A DNA stretch of 64,000 nt from Sediminibacillus terrae (GCF_009602435.1 NZ_VZDQ01000011.1:496001-560000); one strand, 5' to 3'. Positions 40,643 through 50,721 are shown, counted from the first letter of the stretch. Numbers and translations: made by a program. Notes: generated by a model from the letters alone, not told the origin.

Positions 40643-40847
40643 GTCTATGTTCTATAGACAAAGGGGGATGGGAGAAAGTTAAGTCAAACAAAGGGGTATT
40701 GTTTGTTAATTATCTCACAAGTAAAATATATCAAGAATAAAAATAGGAAGCAATAGTTTTGCTCATGTATTCACAAAACTGTCATACTTCTATCAAGTTA
40801 ACAGAATGCATACAATTTTCTTAACAACACCAAAAGGAGGCCGGAAC

Positions 40848-41045
40848 ATGCATGGCCTACTGCCTTTTCTCTTCTTCCTGGCAGCTGTAGCGGCATTTTT
40901 CTTTAACTTGTTGGGTTTTATGCGGCTCTTCCCTTTGTACATCACGGCACCTCTTTTATTTATCACTATATATCTGACAATCTTCTCTTTCGTTTACAGG
41001 AATGCCTTCAAGGGGTTTTCCAGGATGAGAAGCCGCAGGTGGTGA
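40848..41045 (+). CDS. Small membrane protein, two predicted helices
   Basis: 65 residues: a helix near 4-26 (LLPFLFFLAAVAAFFFNLLG), a second near 32-52 (ITAPLLFITIYLTIFSFVY) and a basic C-terminus (SRMRSRRW). The start ATG at 40848 follows AAAGGAGG at good spacing; the longer frame upstream has no ribosome site. It is followed at once by a strong terminator. No family was recognised. Confidence 0.7.
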   Translation: MHGLLPFLFFLAAVAAFFFNLLGFMRLFPLYITAPLLFITIYLTIFSFVYRNAFKGFSRMRSRRW

Positions 41046-41088
41046 ACAGAGCAGACACCTTCAACACAGGGTGTCTGCTCTGTTTTTT
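41045..41088 (+). terminator. Strong terminator between the small membrane gene and pepF
   Basis: AACAGAGCAGACACC (41045-41059) pairs with GGTGTCTGCTCTGTT (41070-41084), followed by TTTTT. pepF ends on the opposite strand at 41088, so it may work both ways. Confidence 0.9.
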
Positions 41089-42908
41089 CATTCTACTTTA
41101 TCTAACAAAGATTCCATTTCCGAAAGCTTATCTTCAAACACACGTAGTGCGTCTAAGATCGGTTTCTTCGATGTCATATCGACTCCCGCTTTTTTCAATA
41201 CTTCGATTGGATAATCACTGCTCCCTGCCTTCAAGAATTCTAAATACCGTTCGACAGCAGGCTGTTCTTCTTTCAATATTTGCGAGGCTAATGAAGTCGC
41301 TGCAGAATACCCGGTCGCATATTGATACACATAGTAATTGTAGTAGAAATGTGGAATCCGTGCCCACTCAAGTCCGATTTCTTCATCGATCACCAATTCA
41401 TCACCAAAATATTTTTTGTTCAACTCATAATACATCTCTGTCAATTTATCCGCAGTCAAAGCCTCCCCATTTTGCATATGAGTATGGATGTCATGCTCGA
41501 ACTCAGCAAACATCGTCTGACGGAATACAGTACCGCGAAAGCCTTCAAGGAAGTGGTTCAGCAAGAATAGTTTTTCTTTTTCATCCTCGGTGTTCTGGAT
41601 AAGGTACTCATTCAAAAGAGCTTCATTACAAGTCGATGCCACTTCAGCTACGAAGATGGAATAATTTCCGTAACGGAACGGTTGATTGTTCCTGGAATAA
41701 TAACTATGCATGGAATGCCCCAACTCATGGGCAAGCGTGAACAGATTGTTCAAGTTATCCTGCCAATTCAATAGGATATATGGGTTGGTTCCGTAAGCAC
41801 CTGAGGAGTAAGCCCCGCTGCGTTTACCTTTGTTTTCATCCACATCAATCCAACGGTCTTTATATCCTTCCCGGATGGTGTTTACATACTCTTCTCCCAG
41901 GGGTGCCAATCCCTTCAGCACCGTTTCTTGTGCTTCTTCATACGGTATCTTCATCGAGATATCCTTCACAAGCGGTGTATAAAGATCGTACATGTGCAGC
42001 TCATCAAGCTTGAGTACGCGCTTGCGAAGCTCTACATAGCGATGCAGAAGCGGCAGTCGTTCATTGACGGCACTGACAAGGTTATCGTAGACCTCTTCCG
42101 GGATATTGTTGTTATCCAACGCTGCCTGGCGGGCCGAATCGTATTTACGTATTTTCGCATAAAAATTATTCTTTTTGACAGCTCCACTCAAGGTAGAAGC
42201 AAAGGTGTTTTTAAAGCTGCCGAATGTTTCATACATCGCCTTGAAAGCCTCTTTCCGCACACGTGGGTCATCGGATTCCAAAAAGTTGATATATCGTCCA
42301 TGCGTCAGATCGACTTCATTTCCGTCCTCGTCCTTGATCGATGGAAAGGTTAAATCGGCGTTGTTTAACATCCCAAAAGTCTGAGACGGATTATCGGTAA
42401 CTTCGGAGACCTCCGCGAGCAGTTCCTCTTCCTTTTCTGATAAAACATGCGGACGTTGCCTGTTTATTTCATTCAAGGTATGTTCATACTGCTTCAATTC
42501 TGGATTTTCTTCGACAAATGTCTTCAGCTTATCCTCATCCAACGACAAAATCTCTGGTACAATGAAGCTCATTGCACTCGACGCCTGTGTAAGAATATTT
42601 TCCGCTTTTGCGTTCAACGCCTGATATAGTGAATTGGTTGTATCCTGGTCGTATCTCATATGAGCGTATGTATAAAGTTTGCCCAAACGCTCGGACACAT
42701 TATCTTGTAGTTTCAAAAGGTTATAAAGCGTATCTGACGATTCATTTACCTTTCCCTGATATTGTTTGAATTCCGGCAGTTTGCTTTTCAACGATTCAAA
42801 TTCTTTTTCCCATTCTTCATCTATGACAAAGATATCTTCCAGTCTCCAAGTTCGTTCTAATGGTACTTGTTCACGGCTTTGCAATTCTTTGTTCGCTTGT
42901 GTCAACAC
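41088..42908 (-). CDS. pepF: Oligoendopeptidase F
   Basis: Cytosolic zinc metallopeptidase of family M3 that cleaves oligopeptides of roughly 7-17 residues. 606 residues. The H-E-x-x-H zinc site is in LAHELGHSMHSYYS (about residues 389-402), with the third ligand Glu in FVAEVASTCNEALL. The N-terminal helical domain (VPLERTWRLEDIFV) is typical. The start is GTG 42908 or TTG 42905, both within reach of AAGGAGG. It probably recycles peptides brought in by Opp; in B. subtilis the orthologue (yjbG) lies next to coiA, as here. Confidence 0.95.
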   Translation of the reverse strand: MLTQANKELQSREQVPLERTWRLEDIFVIDEEWEKEFESLKSKLPEFKQYQGKVNESSDTLYNLLKLQDNVSERLGKLYTYAHMRYDQDTTNSLYQALNAKAENILTQASSAMSFIVPEILSLDEDKLKTFVEENPELKQYEHTLNEINRQRPHVLSEKEEELLAEVSEVTDNPSQTFGMLNNADLTFPSIKDEDGNEVDLTHGRYINFLESDDPRVRKEAFKAMYETFGSFKNTFASTLSGAVKKNNFYAKIRKYDSARQAALDNNNIPEEVYDNLVSAVNERLPLLHRYVELRKRVLKLDELHMYDLYTPLVKDISMKIPYEEAQETVLKGLAPLGEEYVNTIREGYKDRWIDVDENKGKRSGAYSSGAYGTNPYILLNWQDNLNNLFTLAHELGHSMHSYYSRNNQPFRYGNYSIFVAEVASTCNEALLNEYLIQNTEDEKEKLFLLNHFLEGFRGTVFRQTMFAEFEHDIHTHMQNGEALTADKLTEMYYELNKKYFGDELVIDEEIGLEWARIPHFYYNYYVYQYATGYSAATSLASQILKEEQPAVERYLEFLKAGSSDYPIEVLKKAGVDMTSKKPILDALRVFEDKLSEMESLLDKVE

Positions 42909-43016
42909 CTATTCCTCCTTGAAAATTATTCAGCTATCCATTTCCCAATTCTCGGATATCCCGCATACTCCTTCCTGCAAAAGGAGAGCTCTTTTCTATT
43001 ATATCGTTTTTACTGT

Positions 43017-44216
43017 TCAATCATGCGAGTTGATGCTTGAGAAATCTCTTTGTTTTTTCAGGACGTGGATAACCTTTCTGTCATCACTTAAAGCTTGTTC
43101 CACATTTTCATGAAAAGTAATCGGAGTTTGTTTTTTCAATTGGCGTTCATTCACAAGGGATATTATGCGAAGGGATTCTAACAGTTTTAAATATTCTCGG
43201 ATGGGATCTGTTTGATTTCTTATAAGAGGAAAGTCGGATGTGGGAGTGATTGCCGTTCTTAAAAGATGATAGCAGGGATCGAGGGAGACGATATGATGGA
43301 GTGGCAGCAACTTCAGGTATTCGAGGCACAACCTGCTTTGCCAATCCCACGGCGGAGTTTTCATTCTATACTGGCCGATAACTGGAAGATGTACGTAGCT
43401 TGGCAAAAGGGACTGGTGACAACCTCTTTGATAAAGCCATTGCCGCCAAGACTGATGAAGAGATCCTGTCCATTTTGATGGGGGTTTTGTCCGGAACTTT
43501 TGTTTGTCTTGCAGCCAACTTTCCAGTAAAAAAGATGAAAAATGTCTCTTATCTTGAAATAAAGAGAGAAAGCGGGAGTGTTGCAATGAAAGAAAATGCA
43601 AGTCTCCATAAAAAGTGCTGTTTCCTGCTGGCTGTATCTGCCGAAACAGACAAAGTTGGCCAGTATTGGGACAATAAAAGTTCATCAGCAGAGAATCACT
43701 TTGATCAAATCTTGTTAAAAACGACTGATCTATTGATGACATCCGGATTTTCCTTGCGCCTGTTCGTTTCAAACGATTTCCACCCAATATCCACAATGGT
43801 TCGATACCAAGTTTGCGGTAATCTTCCGTCCGCTTGTACATTTCTTCCCTCGTCAATGCTGCACATTGAAATTCCAGAGCTATCACTTTTTTCCCGAGAC
43901 GAATCAATATATCCGGTCTTCTGCCGATTTCCGGCAAATATTTTTCCATCGTTGCTTCCAGACCTTGATATACAAGCCATCGGAATAAATGCAACTTCCC
44001 TCTTTCATGGTACTCTCCTTCTCCTCCGGAAACAGCACAAGAACTGTTGGGAGAATGTGAAAAGTGTGCGATCATCTTCCTGCCTGCTTTGACGATAACC
44101 CTCTCGCCGCAAACGGGACAGTAAAACCGCTGTTGAGTACGTAACCGCTCCACAGTCGAACGATTAGAATAAGCCAGGATGACCGGCACTCCATCCTGGT
44201 TGCAAGCTTGCAGCAT
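43017..44216 (-). CDS. coiA: Competence protein CoiA
   Basis: 399-residue protein needed for genetic transformation after DNA uptake in streptococci and Bacillus; it has a predicted nuclease-like domain. The N-terminal zinc-ribbon-like part contains FYCPVCGERVIVKAG with two Cys, then MIAHFSH. The nuclease-type core reads GEYHERGKLHLFRWL and RRPDILIRLGKKVIALEFQ, with the D-x(n)-E-x-Q pattern of restriction-endonuclease-like folds. The start chosen is ATG 44214-44216, eight bases after AAGGTGAT. It lies between pepF and mecA, as in B. subtilis (yjbF). Confidence 0.9.
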   Translation of the reverse strand: MLQACNQDGVPVILAYSNRSTVERLRTQQRFYCPVCGERVIVKAGRKMIAHFSHSPNSSCAVSGGEGEYHERGKLHLFRWLVYQGLEATMEKYLPEIGRRPDILIRLGKKVIALEFQCAALTREEMYKRTEDYRKLGIEPLWILGGNRLKRTGARKIRMSSIDQSFLTRFDQSDSLLMNFYCPNTGQLCLFRQIQPAGNSTFYGDLHFLSLQHSRFLSLFQDKRHFSSFLLESWLQDKQKFRTKPPSKWTGSLHQSWRQWLYQRGCHQSLLPSYVHLPVIGQYRMKTPPWDWQSRLCLEYLKLLPLHHIVSLDPCYHLLRTAITPTSDFPLIRNQTDPIREYLKLLESLRIISLVNERQLKKQTPITFHENVEQALSDDRKVIHVLKKQRDFSSINSHD

Positions 44217-44390
44217 ATTGCCATCACCTTCTTTTTCCAATAATAAAAGTTGCTCCCCGCAAATGGATTTCATTGATTATACTAAGCAAGCAGAAGGGAA
44301 ACACCTTTTACATAAAAAAATTCGTTGTTCGAGGAACAATTCCTGCCTTGACGGCTTAAGAAAAAAGAAAAAGAATATGTTGCAAAAAAA

Positions 44391-44419
44391 TAAGGCATTC
44401 GACTTCGTCGAATGCCTTG
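44391..44419 (-). terminator. Terminator of mecA
   Basis: AAGGCATTCGAC (44392-44403) pairs perfectly with GTCGAATGCCTT (44407-44418), followed by T-rich sequence on the minus strand. Confidence 0.9.
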
Positions 44420-44420
44420 C

Positions 44421-45119
44421 TTACTTAGCGGGAAAATATTGCTTAATTTGCGAAAGAGCACGCTCGGCAAATATTGGATTGCCGTACTCTTCCAGCCGAT
44501 GGATGGTAATCGTGGACTCGTGCCCGAATTCGAGCAACTGACTCAAAATATCTTCTTGCTCATCATCTGTCATGAAGTTTTCCTCAAACTCCAGATATAA
44601 TAAATACTGGTCCTCGAAATGGTAAAGACGATCTGTCAATCCTTCTGTTTCGCTAAAATAATGGCTTAGTTGAATGACATCTTCAAAATCTTTAAAGCTT
44701 ACCACGAACGACAAATTACCCTCCTCATCCTCATCGGAATGATGATTGGTATCATGACCAGCCTCGTCGGAACTGCCAAACTTCTCATCCAGCATCGATT
44801 CGATTTTCTCGTCGACCGGCATATCGATTGTCTTGCCATTTTCTGTTGGCAGCTCAAGGTTTTGGCCGTCCTTGGATAATTGGGCTTTTGTAACGACGAT
44901 TTCCAATCCTTTATCAAGTGCCTGTACTTGAATCCATAAAGGACCATCTACATTGAAATCATCTTCTTTATAATTCACTTCATCCATTACTTGCCAAAAA
45001 AGCTGCTCGCTCCGCTCGCGATTATACCAAATTTCTTCACGATCGAATCCTCTATCTTCTATATCCATATAAGAAATGTAAAATTTGACTGTATTTTCAT
45101 TTATCCGTTCTATTTCCAC
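44421..45119 (-). CDS. mecA: Adaptor protein MecA
   Basis: 232-residue adaptor that targets ComK (and other substrates) to the ClpCP protease and so restrains competence. The N-terminal substrate-binding domain reads MEIERINENTVKFYISYMD. An acidic linker (about 112-132, rich in Asp, Glu and His) follows, then the C-terminal ClpC-binding domain (about 135-232) with LSHYFSETEGLTDRLYHFE and ends SQIKQYFPAK. GTG start at 45119 behind GGGAGAG. Neighbours coiA and spx are the usual ones. Confidence 0.95.
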   Translation of the reverse strand: MEIERINENTVKFYISYMDIEDRGFDREEIWYNRERSEQLFWQVMDEVNYKEDDFNVDGPLWIQVQALDKGLEIVVTKAQLSKDGQNLELPTENGKTIDMPVDEKIESMLDEKFGSSDEAGHDTNHHSDEDEEGNLSFVVSFKDFEDVIQLSHYFSETEGLTDRLYHFEDQYLLYLEFEENFMTDDEQEDILSQLLEFGHESTITIHRLEEYGNPIFAERALSQIKQYFPAK

Positions 45120-45569
45120 TTTCTTCTCTCTCCCTTCTACTTATTATTAGGTGGAAGAGAAAAACTTCACCTATTTGTAATCCTATAAATCCATACCCGA
45201 TACGAGTATCCATCAACCCTCAAATATAAGCAACAGCTTCTTATCTTTATTTTATGATAAATAAATTGTTTTTGAAAATATAAAAGCCTATATTTTCTAA
45301 AAAACAAAGATTATACTCATTAAATAATACACAAACCGGATCCTTGGGATGCCAGCCTGTAAATATTTATTTTAGCTTATTTATGACAAAATGTCATCCC
45401 TTTATGCCCGTTGAGTTTACTGAAAAATTTGGCAAGTGAACCTTCAGTCTCAACGACACGGATGATTGACTTATAAGGCAAAAAACCACTTGATGCTGAA
45501 GCCAAATGGTACGAGAGATGGCCCAATAAGCATGACCAAGTCATGTCCGTTATCCATCTTCAAGAATAG
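45120..45569. other. Intergenic stretch between mecA and spx
   Basis: AT-rich region, including the upstream region of mecA. A 32-codon open stretch ending near 45570 has a protein-like composition, but no start site and no recognisable family, so I do not call a gene. Confidence 0.35.
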
Positions 45570-45606
45570 AAAAAGCGCAGGTCCTGTAAAAAAGACCCGC
45601 GCCTCT
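45570..45606 (-). terminator. Terminator of spx
   Basis: GCGCAGGTC (45575-45583) pairs with GACCCGCGC (45594-45602) with one mismatch. The minus-strand tail is TTTTTC. Confidence 0.8.
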
Positions 45607-45615
45607 TATGTTATA

Positions 45616-46011
45616 TTAGTTAACCATTCTTTGTGCTTCCCGCAATTGGAAAGTACGGACAGTTCTAGGTAAGAATCTGCGAATTTCATCTTCATTATAA
45701 CCTACCTGCAATCGTTTCTCATCGAGAATGATCGGGCGGCGAAGAAGACCAGGATTTTCTTGAATTAAGTTAAAGAGGTCTTTCATTGGAAGTTGATCAA
45801 GATTCATATCTAGTTTTTGAAAAACTTTAGACCTTGTAGAAATTATTTCATCGGTACCATCTTCTGTCATTCTCAAAATTTCCTTGATTTCATCAAGTGT
45901 CAAGGTTTCCGAGAAGATATTTCGCTCACTGAATGGTATATCATGCTCTTCTAACCATGCTTTTGCTTTACGGCAAGATGTACAACTTGGTGAGGTATAA
46001 AGTGTTACCAT
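45616..46011 (-). CDS. spx: Transcriptional regulator Spx
   Basis: 131-residue ArsC-like regulator that binds the C-terminal domain of RNA polymerase alpha and switches on thiol-stress genes. The redox C-x-x-C switch is in [13 protein letters not shown] (Cys10 and Cys13). RSKVFQKL includes the Gly52/Arg-type polymerase contact region, and [19 protein letters not shown] is the family C-terminal core. The start is ATG 46009-46011 behind GAGGAG, giving exactly the usual length. Its level is controlled post-translationally by SpxH, encoded upstream in this window. Confidence 0.96.
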   Translation of the reverse strand: MVTLYTSPSCTSCRKAKAWLEEHDIPFSERNIFSETLTLDEIKEILRMTEDGTDEIISTRSKVFQKLDMNLDQLPMKDLFNLIQENPGLLRRPIILDEKRLQVGYNEDEIRRFLPRTVRTFQLREAQRMVN

Positions 46012-46320
46012 GGAAACTTCACTCCTCATAGCGCAGATTATTTATCGTCATTTCATGATTTTGAAGAAGATATTAAATTAAAATTACTTTAAATAACTCT
46101 TCTATGTATAGTATACTACACTTGTCAATATGAAGGTAGGTTTTTATGCAAATTCCTGAATTAATTTGCCATCTTCTTAAAAGTTGTCACAAAATGAAAT
46201 AAAGTTATATTTAAAGTACCCCGCCTTCCTTTTCATTAAACCATTTTTTTAAAATTTTTTTCAGTTTTGCTTTTTGCTCTTAAAAATAAGGAAGAACTGG
46301 TCAATATATATGTAATAGAA
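46012..46320. other. Upstream region of spx with a promoter-associated palindrome
   Basis: On the minus strand TTGACA lies at 46123-46128, with the palindrome TAGTATACTA at 46109-46118 immediately downstream. The -10 cannot be placed with confidence. The rest, 46130-46320, is AT-rich with no supported gene. Confidence 0.35.
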
Positions 46321-46321
46321 T

Positions 46322-46347
46322 AAAGCCGCCCCTGACAGCGGGCAGCT
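46322..46347 (-). terminator. Probable terminator of yjbC
   Basis: AAAGCCGCCC pairs with GGGCAGCTTT with one mismatch around a short loop. It lies just past the yjbC stop. Confidence 0.6.
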
Positions 46348-46357
46348 TTGGTAATTA

Positions 46358-46951
46358 TCACACGCCTTCGGACTGTTTCAAGGCATCAAAAATATCGTCC
46401 GTATCGCGATCATTGTCATACGTCAGTACTTCGTCAACCGGTTGATAGGACTTTCCGTAAATTTCTTCATCCTTATAGGTATGAATGTCTTCGTACATCT
46501 TTTTCATTTGTTTGTAGATTTCTTCTTCGTCCTGATTATCCGGACTCCAATATAATATCTCCATAGGAGTCTCTTCGTTCGTCGCAAGGCTTCGGCGGTT
46601 GTAGCCGATTGACTGTGCGTGGACAAAGCCCTCTCGCTGGTAAAACTTCAACCGTTTTTCCGTGTCGCTGTCTTCATAATCAACAGGTTCCACTTCCAGG
46701 ATAATCGGTTTGTTCTTCGCTTTCAGCTTTTCAATCAATTTATGTCCCAAGCCCTGCCCCCTGGAGGCTGCGGATACATAAACATAATCGATAAAGATGA
46801 ATGATTTGAACTCTGCGTACATAAGCACATGATATGGTCCTTCGTCTTTATAATAGACGTCGCCTTTTTCCTTTAACAGCATTTCCATATGCTTTTGAGA
46901 CTTCATCTCTTCTACGGGAAAATACTTGTTTAGCTTTTCGTACCAGTTCAT
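46358..46951 (-). CDS. yjbC: GNAT acetyltransferase, YjbC-like
   Basis: 197-residue acetyl-CoA-dependent N-acetyltransferase. The acetyl-CoA binding motif is VYVSAASRGQGLGHKLIEKL (R-G-Q-G-L-G core, about 60-80), followed by PIILEVEPV and FYQREGFV. A C-terminal extension of about 60 charged residues goes beyond the GNAT core. The start ATG at 46951 lies eight bases after AAGGAG. In B. subtilis yjbC precedes spx and forms an operon with it; here each has its own terminator. The acceptor is unknown. Confidence 0.88.
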   Translation of the reverse strand: MNWYEKLNKYFPVEEMKSQKHMEMLLKEKGDVYYKDEGPYHVLMYAEFKSFIFIDYVYVSAASRGQGLGHKLIEKLKAKNKPIILEVEPVDYEDSDTEKRLKFYQREGFVHAQSIGYNRRSLATNEETPMEILYWSPDNQDEEEIYKQMKKMYEDIHTYKDEEIYGKSYQPVDEVLTYDNDRDTDDIFDALKQSEGV

Positions 46952-47092
46952 TGATCTACTCCTTGTATTTGTAGTCCTTTTTATTATAACGGAATATTCT
47001 TCAATTGTTAAATCTTCTCACAGACTCCCATTAGCTTTTCCCGGATATTTAGTTTCTAATCATGCACTTTAAAGCGGAATTTTCTATAACGT

Positions 47093-47122
47093 AAAAACAC
47101 TGCCGGTAATACCGGCAGTGTT
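47093..47122 (-). terminator. Terminator of the glycoside hydrolase-like gene
   Basis: AACACTGCCGGT (47096-47107) pairs with ACCGGCAGTGTT (47111-47122), with TTTTT on the minus side. Confidence 0.9.
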
Positions 47123-47125
47123 TGT

Positions 47126-48340
47126 TTATTCATTTAAGGGTGTATAGTCGACATTTTCTGTATAACTGTTTCCAGAATTCCAAATGAGAAATTCCTCGAT
47201 CCCATTCTCATTTAGAGCTTTTATTTGCGCCTCGACTTCCTCTTTGCCGTACTGTTTTGTTTTACCACTATACAACCACGGCGCTTCAAAATCCTGAATC
47301 CACGGCCGTGATACCGGGGGGTCTTCCAAGCTATCCAGTACCTCGTTTTCCACCTTGGCATATTCGGAAACCAATTTGTATGGCTCCTCATCAGGATTAT
47401 CAATGCCGAAATAAGATGTCCAGTGACTCGGGTAAATCATGGATGAAATCACGTCCACATTGTCAGCGATTTTAGAAAAGTTTTGTCCAATTCCAGGGGC
47501 CTCTTCAATAGTCGCTGAATAGCCAAAGATATCGACTGACACATCGACGTCATAATCGGACAGTTCCTCCCTGGCATGTGCAACGAAGTCCGTGACAGCT
47601 TTCACTCGTTTTTTCACCCCGTTCACTTCCAAATCGGCATAATCCCCCTGGTCGTACTCCAAATCCTTAGCCCGTCTCTCAAAACCTTCTGGAAAGCGGA
47701 CATAATCAAACTGGATTTCTTGAAAACCCATTTCGGCCACCTGTTTTGCCAATTCAATATTATAGTCCCATACTTCTTTTTTAAAAGGGCTGACAAAGGC
47801 TTCTCCCTTGCCATTTGTCCATACTTCCCCGTTTTGAGTGAAAGACAAATCGGGACGTTCTTTAGCCAGTACAGAATCCTTAAATACAACAACCCTGGCA
47901 ATCGGATAGATTCCTTCTTCCTCCAGCCGTTTTAGCATCTTCTCCGGGTCTCCGATATAATTGGTGCCCACATCTGCATAAGGGGAAGCTTCAGCAAATT
48001 CAAAGGTTATATTGCCATGATCCTCTTTCACATCAATCACCATACTATTCAACTCTGTGTCATTAATCAGCTTGATCAATCGGTCAAATCGTTCCCCGCC
48101 TGCTGAATTTCCTGTTACATAGATTCCCCTGACGTGGTCGGGATACTCAAAATTCAATCCTGAGTTATAAGAAAATCGTGAAATTCGTTCGGGGATTTTG
48201 TATGCTTCTACACTACTCGTGCTCTGTTGGTGGTTCTTCATGGTTTTCGCTTCCTCTTCGGCGGCCTCCACTCTTTGGGCCGATACGGTCATCAATAATA
48301 GCAGGACAGTAATCATTGTCTTCAGTTGTCGTTTCCCCAT
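47126..48340 (-). CDS. Secreted putative glycoside hydrolase (DUF4015-like)
   Basis: 404 residues with an N-terminal signal sequence (LKTMITVLLLLMTVSAQ) followed by a Glu/Lys/Gln-rich linker. The catalytic-like domain is a TIM-barrel of the COG1306/DUF4015 type: HVRGIYVTGNSAGG, NSMVIDVKEDHGNITFE, IARVVVFKD, FQEIQFDYVRFPE, VDVSVDIFGYSA and MIYPSHW. The acidic residues in the D-V-K-E-D and Q-F-D-Y-V-R-F-P motifs are candidate catalytic residues. The start chosen is ATG 48338-48340, about ten bases after AGGAG. It is probably a cell-wall or exopolysaccharide-active enzyme; the substrate is unknown. Confidence 0.85.
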   Translation of the reverse strand: MGKRQLKTMITVLLLLMTVSAQRVEAAEEEAKTMKNHQQSTSSVEAYKIPERISRFSYNSGLNFEYPDHVRGIYVTGNSAGGERFDRLIKLINDTELNSMVIDVKEDHGNITFEFAEASPYADVGTNYIGDPEKMLKRLEEEGIYPIARVVVFKDSVLAKERPDLSFTQNGEVWTNGKGEAFVSPFKKEVWDYNIELAKQVAEMGFQEIQFDYVRFPEGFERRAKDLEYDQGDYADLEVNGVKKRVKAVTDFVAHAREELSDYDVDVSVDIFGYSATIEEAPGIGQNFSKIADNVDVISSMIYPSHWTSYFGIDNPDEEPYKLVSEYAKVENEVLDSLEDPPVSRPWIQDFEAPWLYSGKTKQYGKEEVEAQIKALNENGIEEFLIWNSGNSYTENVDYTPLNE

Positions 48341-48600
48341 CGCTATCAAACTCCTATTTTATGTATTGAGGTTTATTTCTATTATAAAAGAAACAGGTGG
48401 AAGCTTGGAACCCGAAATTGCTGTTTTTGTCGTATTTTTACTATTTTTGACTAATATCTTCTAATGCTAGTACTTTTGCGGTATGAATCAGAAAAGCGTC
48501 CTAAAAACGATACATTCGTAAAACCTGGTCAAGCTTACAAAAGTCAAATACAGAAGCGACACCCCAACAGCTGGATGGCACACTTATGAATGAATAAAAA
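48341..48600. other. Intergenic region between the glycosidase-like gene and opp
   Basis: It holds the upstream region of the glycosidase-like gene. No gene was recognised; it ends at the opp operon terminator. Confidence 0.35.
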
Positions 48601-48640
48601 GACAAAAAAATCATCAGCATAGCTTTAAATGCTGATGATT
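48601..48640 (-). terminator. Terminator of the opp operon
   Basis: TCATCAGCAT (48611-48620) pairs perfectly with ATGCTGATGA (48629-48638). The minus-strand tail is TTTTTTTGTC. Confidence 0.85.
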
Positions 48641-48703
48641 TTCCGAAGAAAGACTTATTTTAAATCGAGCCCTTCTTTTTATTTTATCATGAATCTGCTA
48701 TTT

Positions 48704-49645
48704 TCAATTTTTATTTAACTCTTGCTTGTATGCTTCAAACTCTTTGCTTGTACATGACACCCAGTGCCCTGGCGTGATTTCCCGAAATTCCGGCTCTTCG
48801 CTTGTATCATGTTGGCTTGGATCATATTCCACACGCTGGCGGTTTCGTTCGTAATCAGGATCTGGCAATGGTATGGCCGAAAGAAGGGATTTCGTATATG
48901 GATGTAACGGATTTTTGTACAGCTCATCACTATCTGCCAGTTCTACCAGTTTTCCGAAATACATAACCCCGATGCGGTCACTGATATATTTTACCATGGA
49001 CAAGTCGTGCGCGATAAATAGATAAGTCAATCCATGATCCTCTTGCAATTCTTTCAACAAGTTTACTACTTGCGCTTGAATGGACACATCAAGCGCGGAG
49101 ATTGGTTCGTCGGCAATGATAAATTCTGGATCAACTGCCAAAGCCCTTGCGATACCAATCCGCTGCCGCTGTCCACCACTGAATTCATGCGGATAACGGT
49201 TGGCGTGTTCCTTATTCAGTCCGACTCTTTCCAGCAACTCTTCCACCCGTTGTTTACGTTCCTGTGGAGTCTTGGACAATCCATGAACATCCAGTCCTTC
49301 TGCAATGATATCCATTACCGTCATACGCGGATTCAAAGAGGCATATGGATCTTGGAAAATCATTTGCATCTTCTGATTGAACTTTTTCAAATCCTGGCTG
49401 TTTTTCTTACCATGAACATCTTCACCCTTGAATTTCACATTACCATCCGTTGCATCATACAAACGGATGATAGTACGGCCTGTTGTCGATTTACCACAGC
49501 CAGATTCACCGACCAGACCAAAGGTTTCTCCTTTATAAATATCAAAAGAAATACCATCTATTGCTTTTACGACACTGTGCCTTCCCGTTTTAAAGTATTG
49601 CTTTAAATTGCTTACTTCCAATAATTTTTCTTGAGTCACGGTCAC
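48704..49645 (-). CDS. oppF: Oligopeptide ABC transporter ATP-binding protein OppF
   Basis: One of two ATPase subunits that power oligopeptide import. 313 residues. Walker [13 protein letters not shown] (about 47-58), signature [16 protein letters not shown] (about 159-174) and Walker [13 protein letters not shown] are intact. The C-terminal oligopeptide/dipeptide extension ends with HWVSCTS. The GTG start (49643-49645) overlaps the oppD stop by four bases, with AAGGTGA upstream, which shows tight translational coupling. Last gene of the opp operon. Confidence 0.95.
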   Translation of the reverse strand: MTVTQEKLLEVSNLKQYFKTGRHSVVKAIDGISFDIYKGETFGLVGESGCGKSTTGRTIIRLYDATDGNVKFKGEDVHGKKNSQDLKKFNQKMQMIFQDPYASLNPRMTVMDIIAEGLDVHGLSKTPQERKQRVEELLERVGLNKEHANRYPHEFSGGQRQRIGIARALAVDPEFIIADEPISALDVSIQAQVVNLLKELQEDHGLTYLFIAHDLSMVKYISDRIGVMYFGKLVELADSDELYKNPLHPYTKSLLSAIPLPDPDYERNRQRVEYDPSQHDTSEEPEFREITPGHWVSCTSKEFEAYKQELNKN

Positions 49646-50706
49646 GGCCGTTCACCTTCCTTCGATTCGCCGGCTCCTGTCTGGGCAAATCCCTTCATAC
49701 GACGCTTAACTGCCTCTGGAGGTTCTATGTCCGGTGCATATTCGTGCAAGAGCCAAGTCGCCGCATAGTGGGTATCTGACACTTTGAACATCGGAGGTTC
49801 CATTTCCTTATCTATTTCCAATGCATATTCGTTCCGTGGAGCGAAAGCATCCCCTTTAGGCGGCTTCAGCATATCCGGAGGCGAACCTGGAATAGCGATA
49901 AGGCTGTCCTCTGTACTATCAAGCGTCGGCATCGATCCCAACAATCCCCATGTATATGGGTGTTTCGGATTATAGAAAATTTCATCGACAGTGCCGATTT
50001 CCACGATCTTGCCGGCATACATTACGGCAACACGATCAGCGACGTTTGCCACTACACCTAAATCATGGGTGATAAAGATAATCGAGCTTTCTGTTTTCTT
50101 TTGAATATCCTTCATCAATTCCAGAATTTGTGCCTGGATGGTTACATCCAATGCTGTTGTCGGTTCGTCGGCAATCAATATCTTCGGGTTACATGCCAAC
50201 GCAATGGCAATCACGACACGCTGCCGCTGCCCGCCTGAGAATTGGTGTGGATACTGATTGATTCTCTCCGTCGGATTCGGAAGTCCTACAAGCTCCAACA
50301 ATTCGATAGCACGGCTTTTCGCCTGTGCCCGGCTCATTTTTTGATGCTTGATGAGCCCCTCCATGATCTGATTGCCGATTTTCATCGTAGGGTTCAAAGA
50401 TGTCATCGGATCCTGGAAAATGGTTGAGATATCTTTTCCACGGATTTGCTGCATCTCTTTTTCCTTCAATTTTGCTAAATCCTTGCCATCAAACAATATT
50501 TCTCCTTGTTTAATCCGGCCCGGCGGTGAGGGAATCAATCTTGCGAGTGCTCTCGTAGTTACGGATTTACCAGAACCCGATTCCCCGACAATCGCTAATG
50601 TTTCTCCTTTTTTCAGGTCAAAGGTAACACCGCGTACCGCTTTTACTTCTCCGCCGTACGTATCAAAGGAGATGTGTAAGTCATTTACTTCTAAAATCTT
50701 CTCCAT
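49642..50706 (-). CDS. oppD: Oligopeptide ABC transporter ATP-binding protein OppD
   Basis: Second ATPase subunit of the oligopeptide importer, 354 residues. Walker [15 protein letters not shown] (about 38-51), signature [15 protein letters not shown] and Walker [13 protein letters not shown] are present, with the C-terminal oppD/F extension ([13 protein letters not shown]-type motif, here [13 protein letters not shown]). Start ATG at 50706, about 15 bases after the oppC stop. The C-terminal tail is rich in Pro and Glu. Works as a heterodimer with OppF on the inner face of the membrane. Confidence 0.95.
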   Translation of the reverse strand: MEKILEVNDLHISFDTYGGEVKAVRGVTFDLKKGETLAIVGESGSGKSVTTRALARLIPSPPGRIKQGEILFDGKDLAKLKEKEMQQIRGKDISTIFQDPMTSLNPTMKIGNQIMEGLIKHQKMSRAQAKSRAIELLELVGLPNPTERINQYPHQFSGGQRQRVVIAIALACNPKILIADEPTTALDVTIQAQILELMKDIQKKTESSIIFITHDLGVVANVADRVAVMYAGKIVEIGTVDEIFYNPKHPYTWGLLGSMPTLDSTEDSLIAIPGSPPDMLKPPKGDAFAPRNEYALEIDKEMEPPMFKVSDTHYAATWLLHEYAPDIEPPEAVKRRMKGFAQTGAGESKEGERP

Positions 50707-50721
50707 GTCAGCACATGCCTC

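Noticed and set aside
40344-40682. 112-codon frame across repeat copy C
   Set aside because: It is open because the repeat is GC-rich in one frame. It has no ribosome site and is not conserved as protein in copies A and B.
45470-45570. Possible gene fragment between mecA and spx (KPLDAEAKWYERW segment)
   Set aside because: There is no start codon with ribosome site and no family was recognised. It may be a remnant but cannot be supported.
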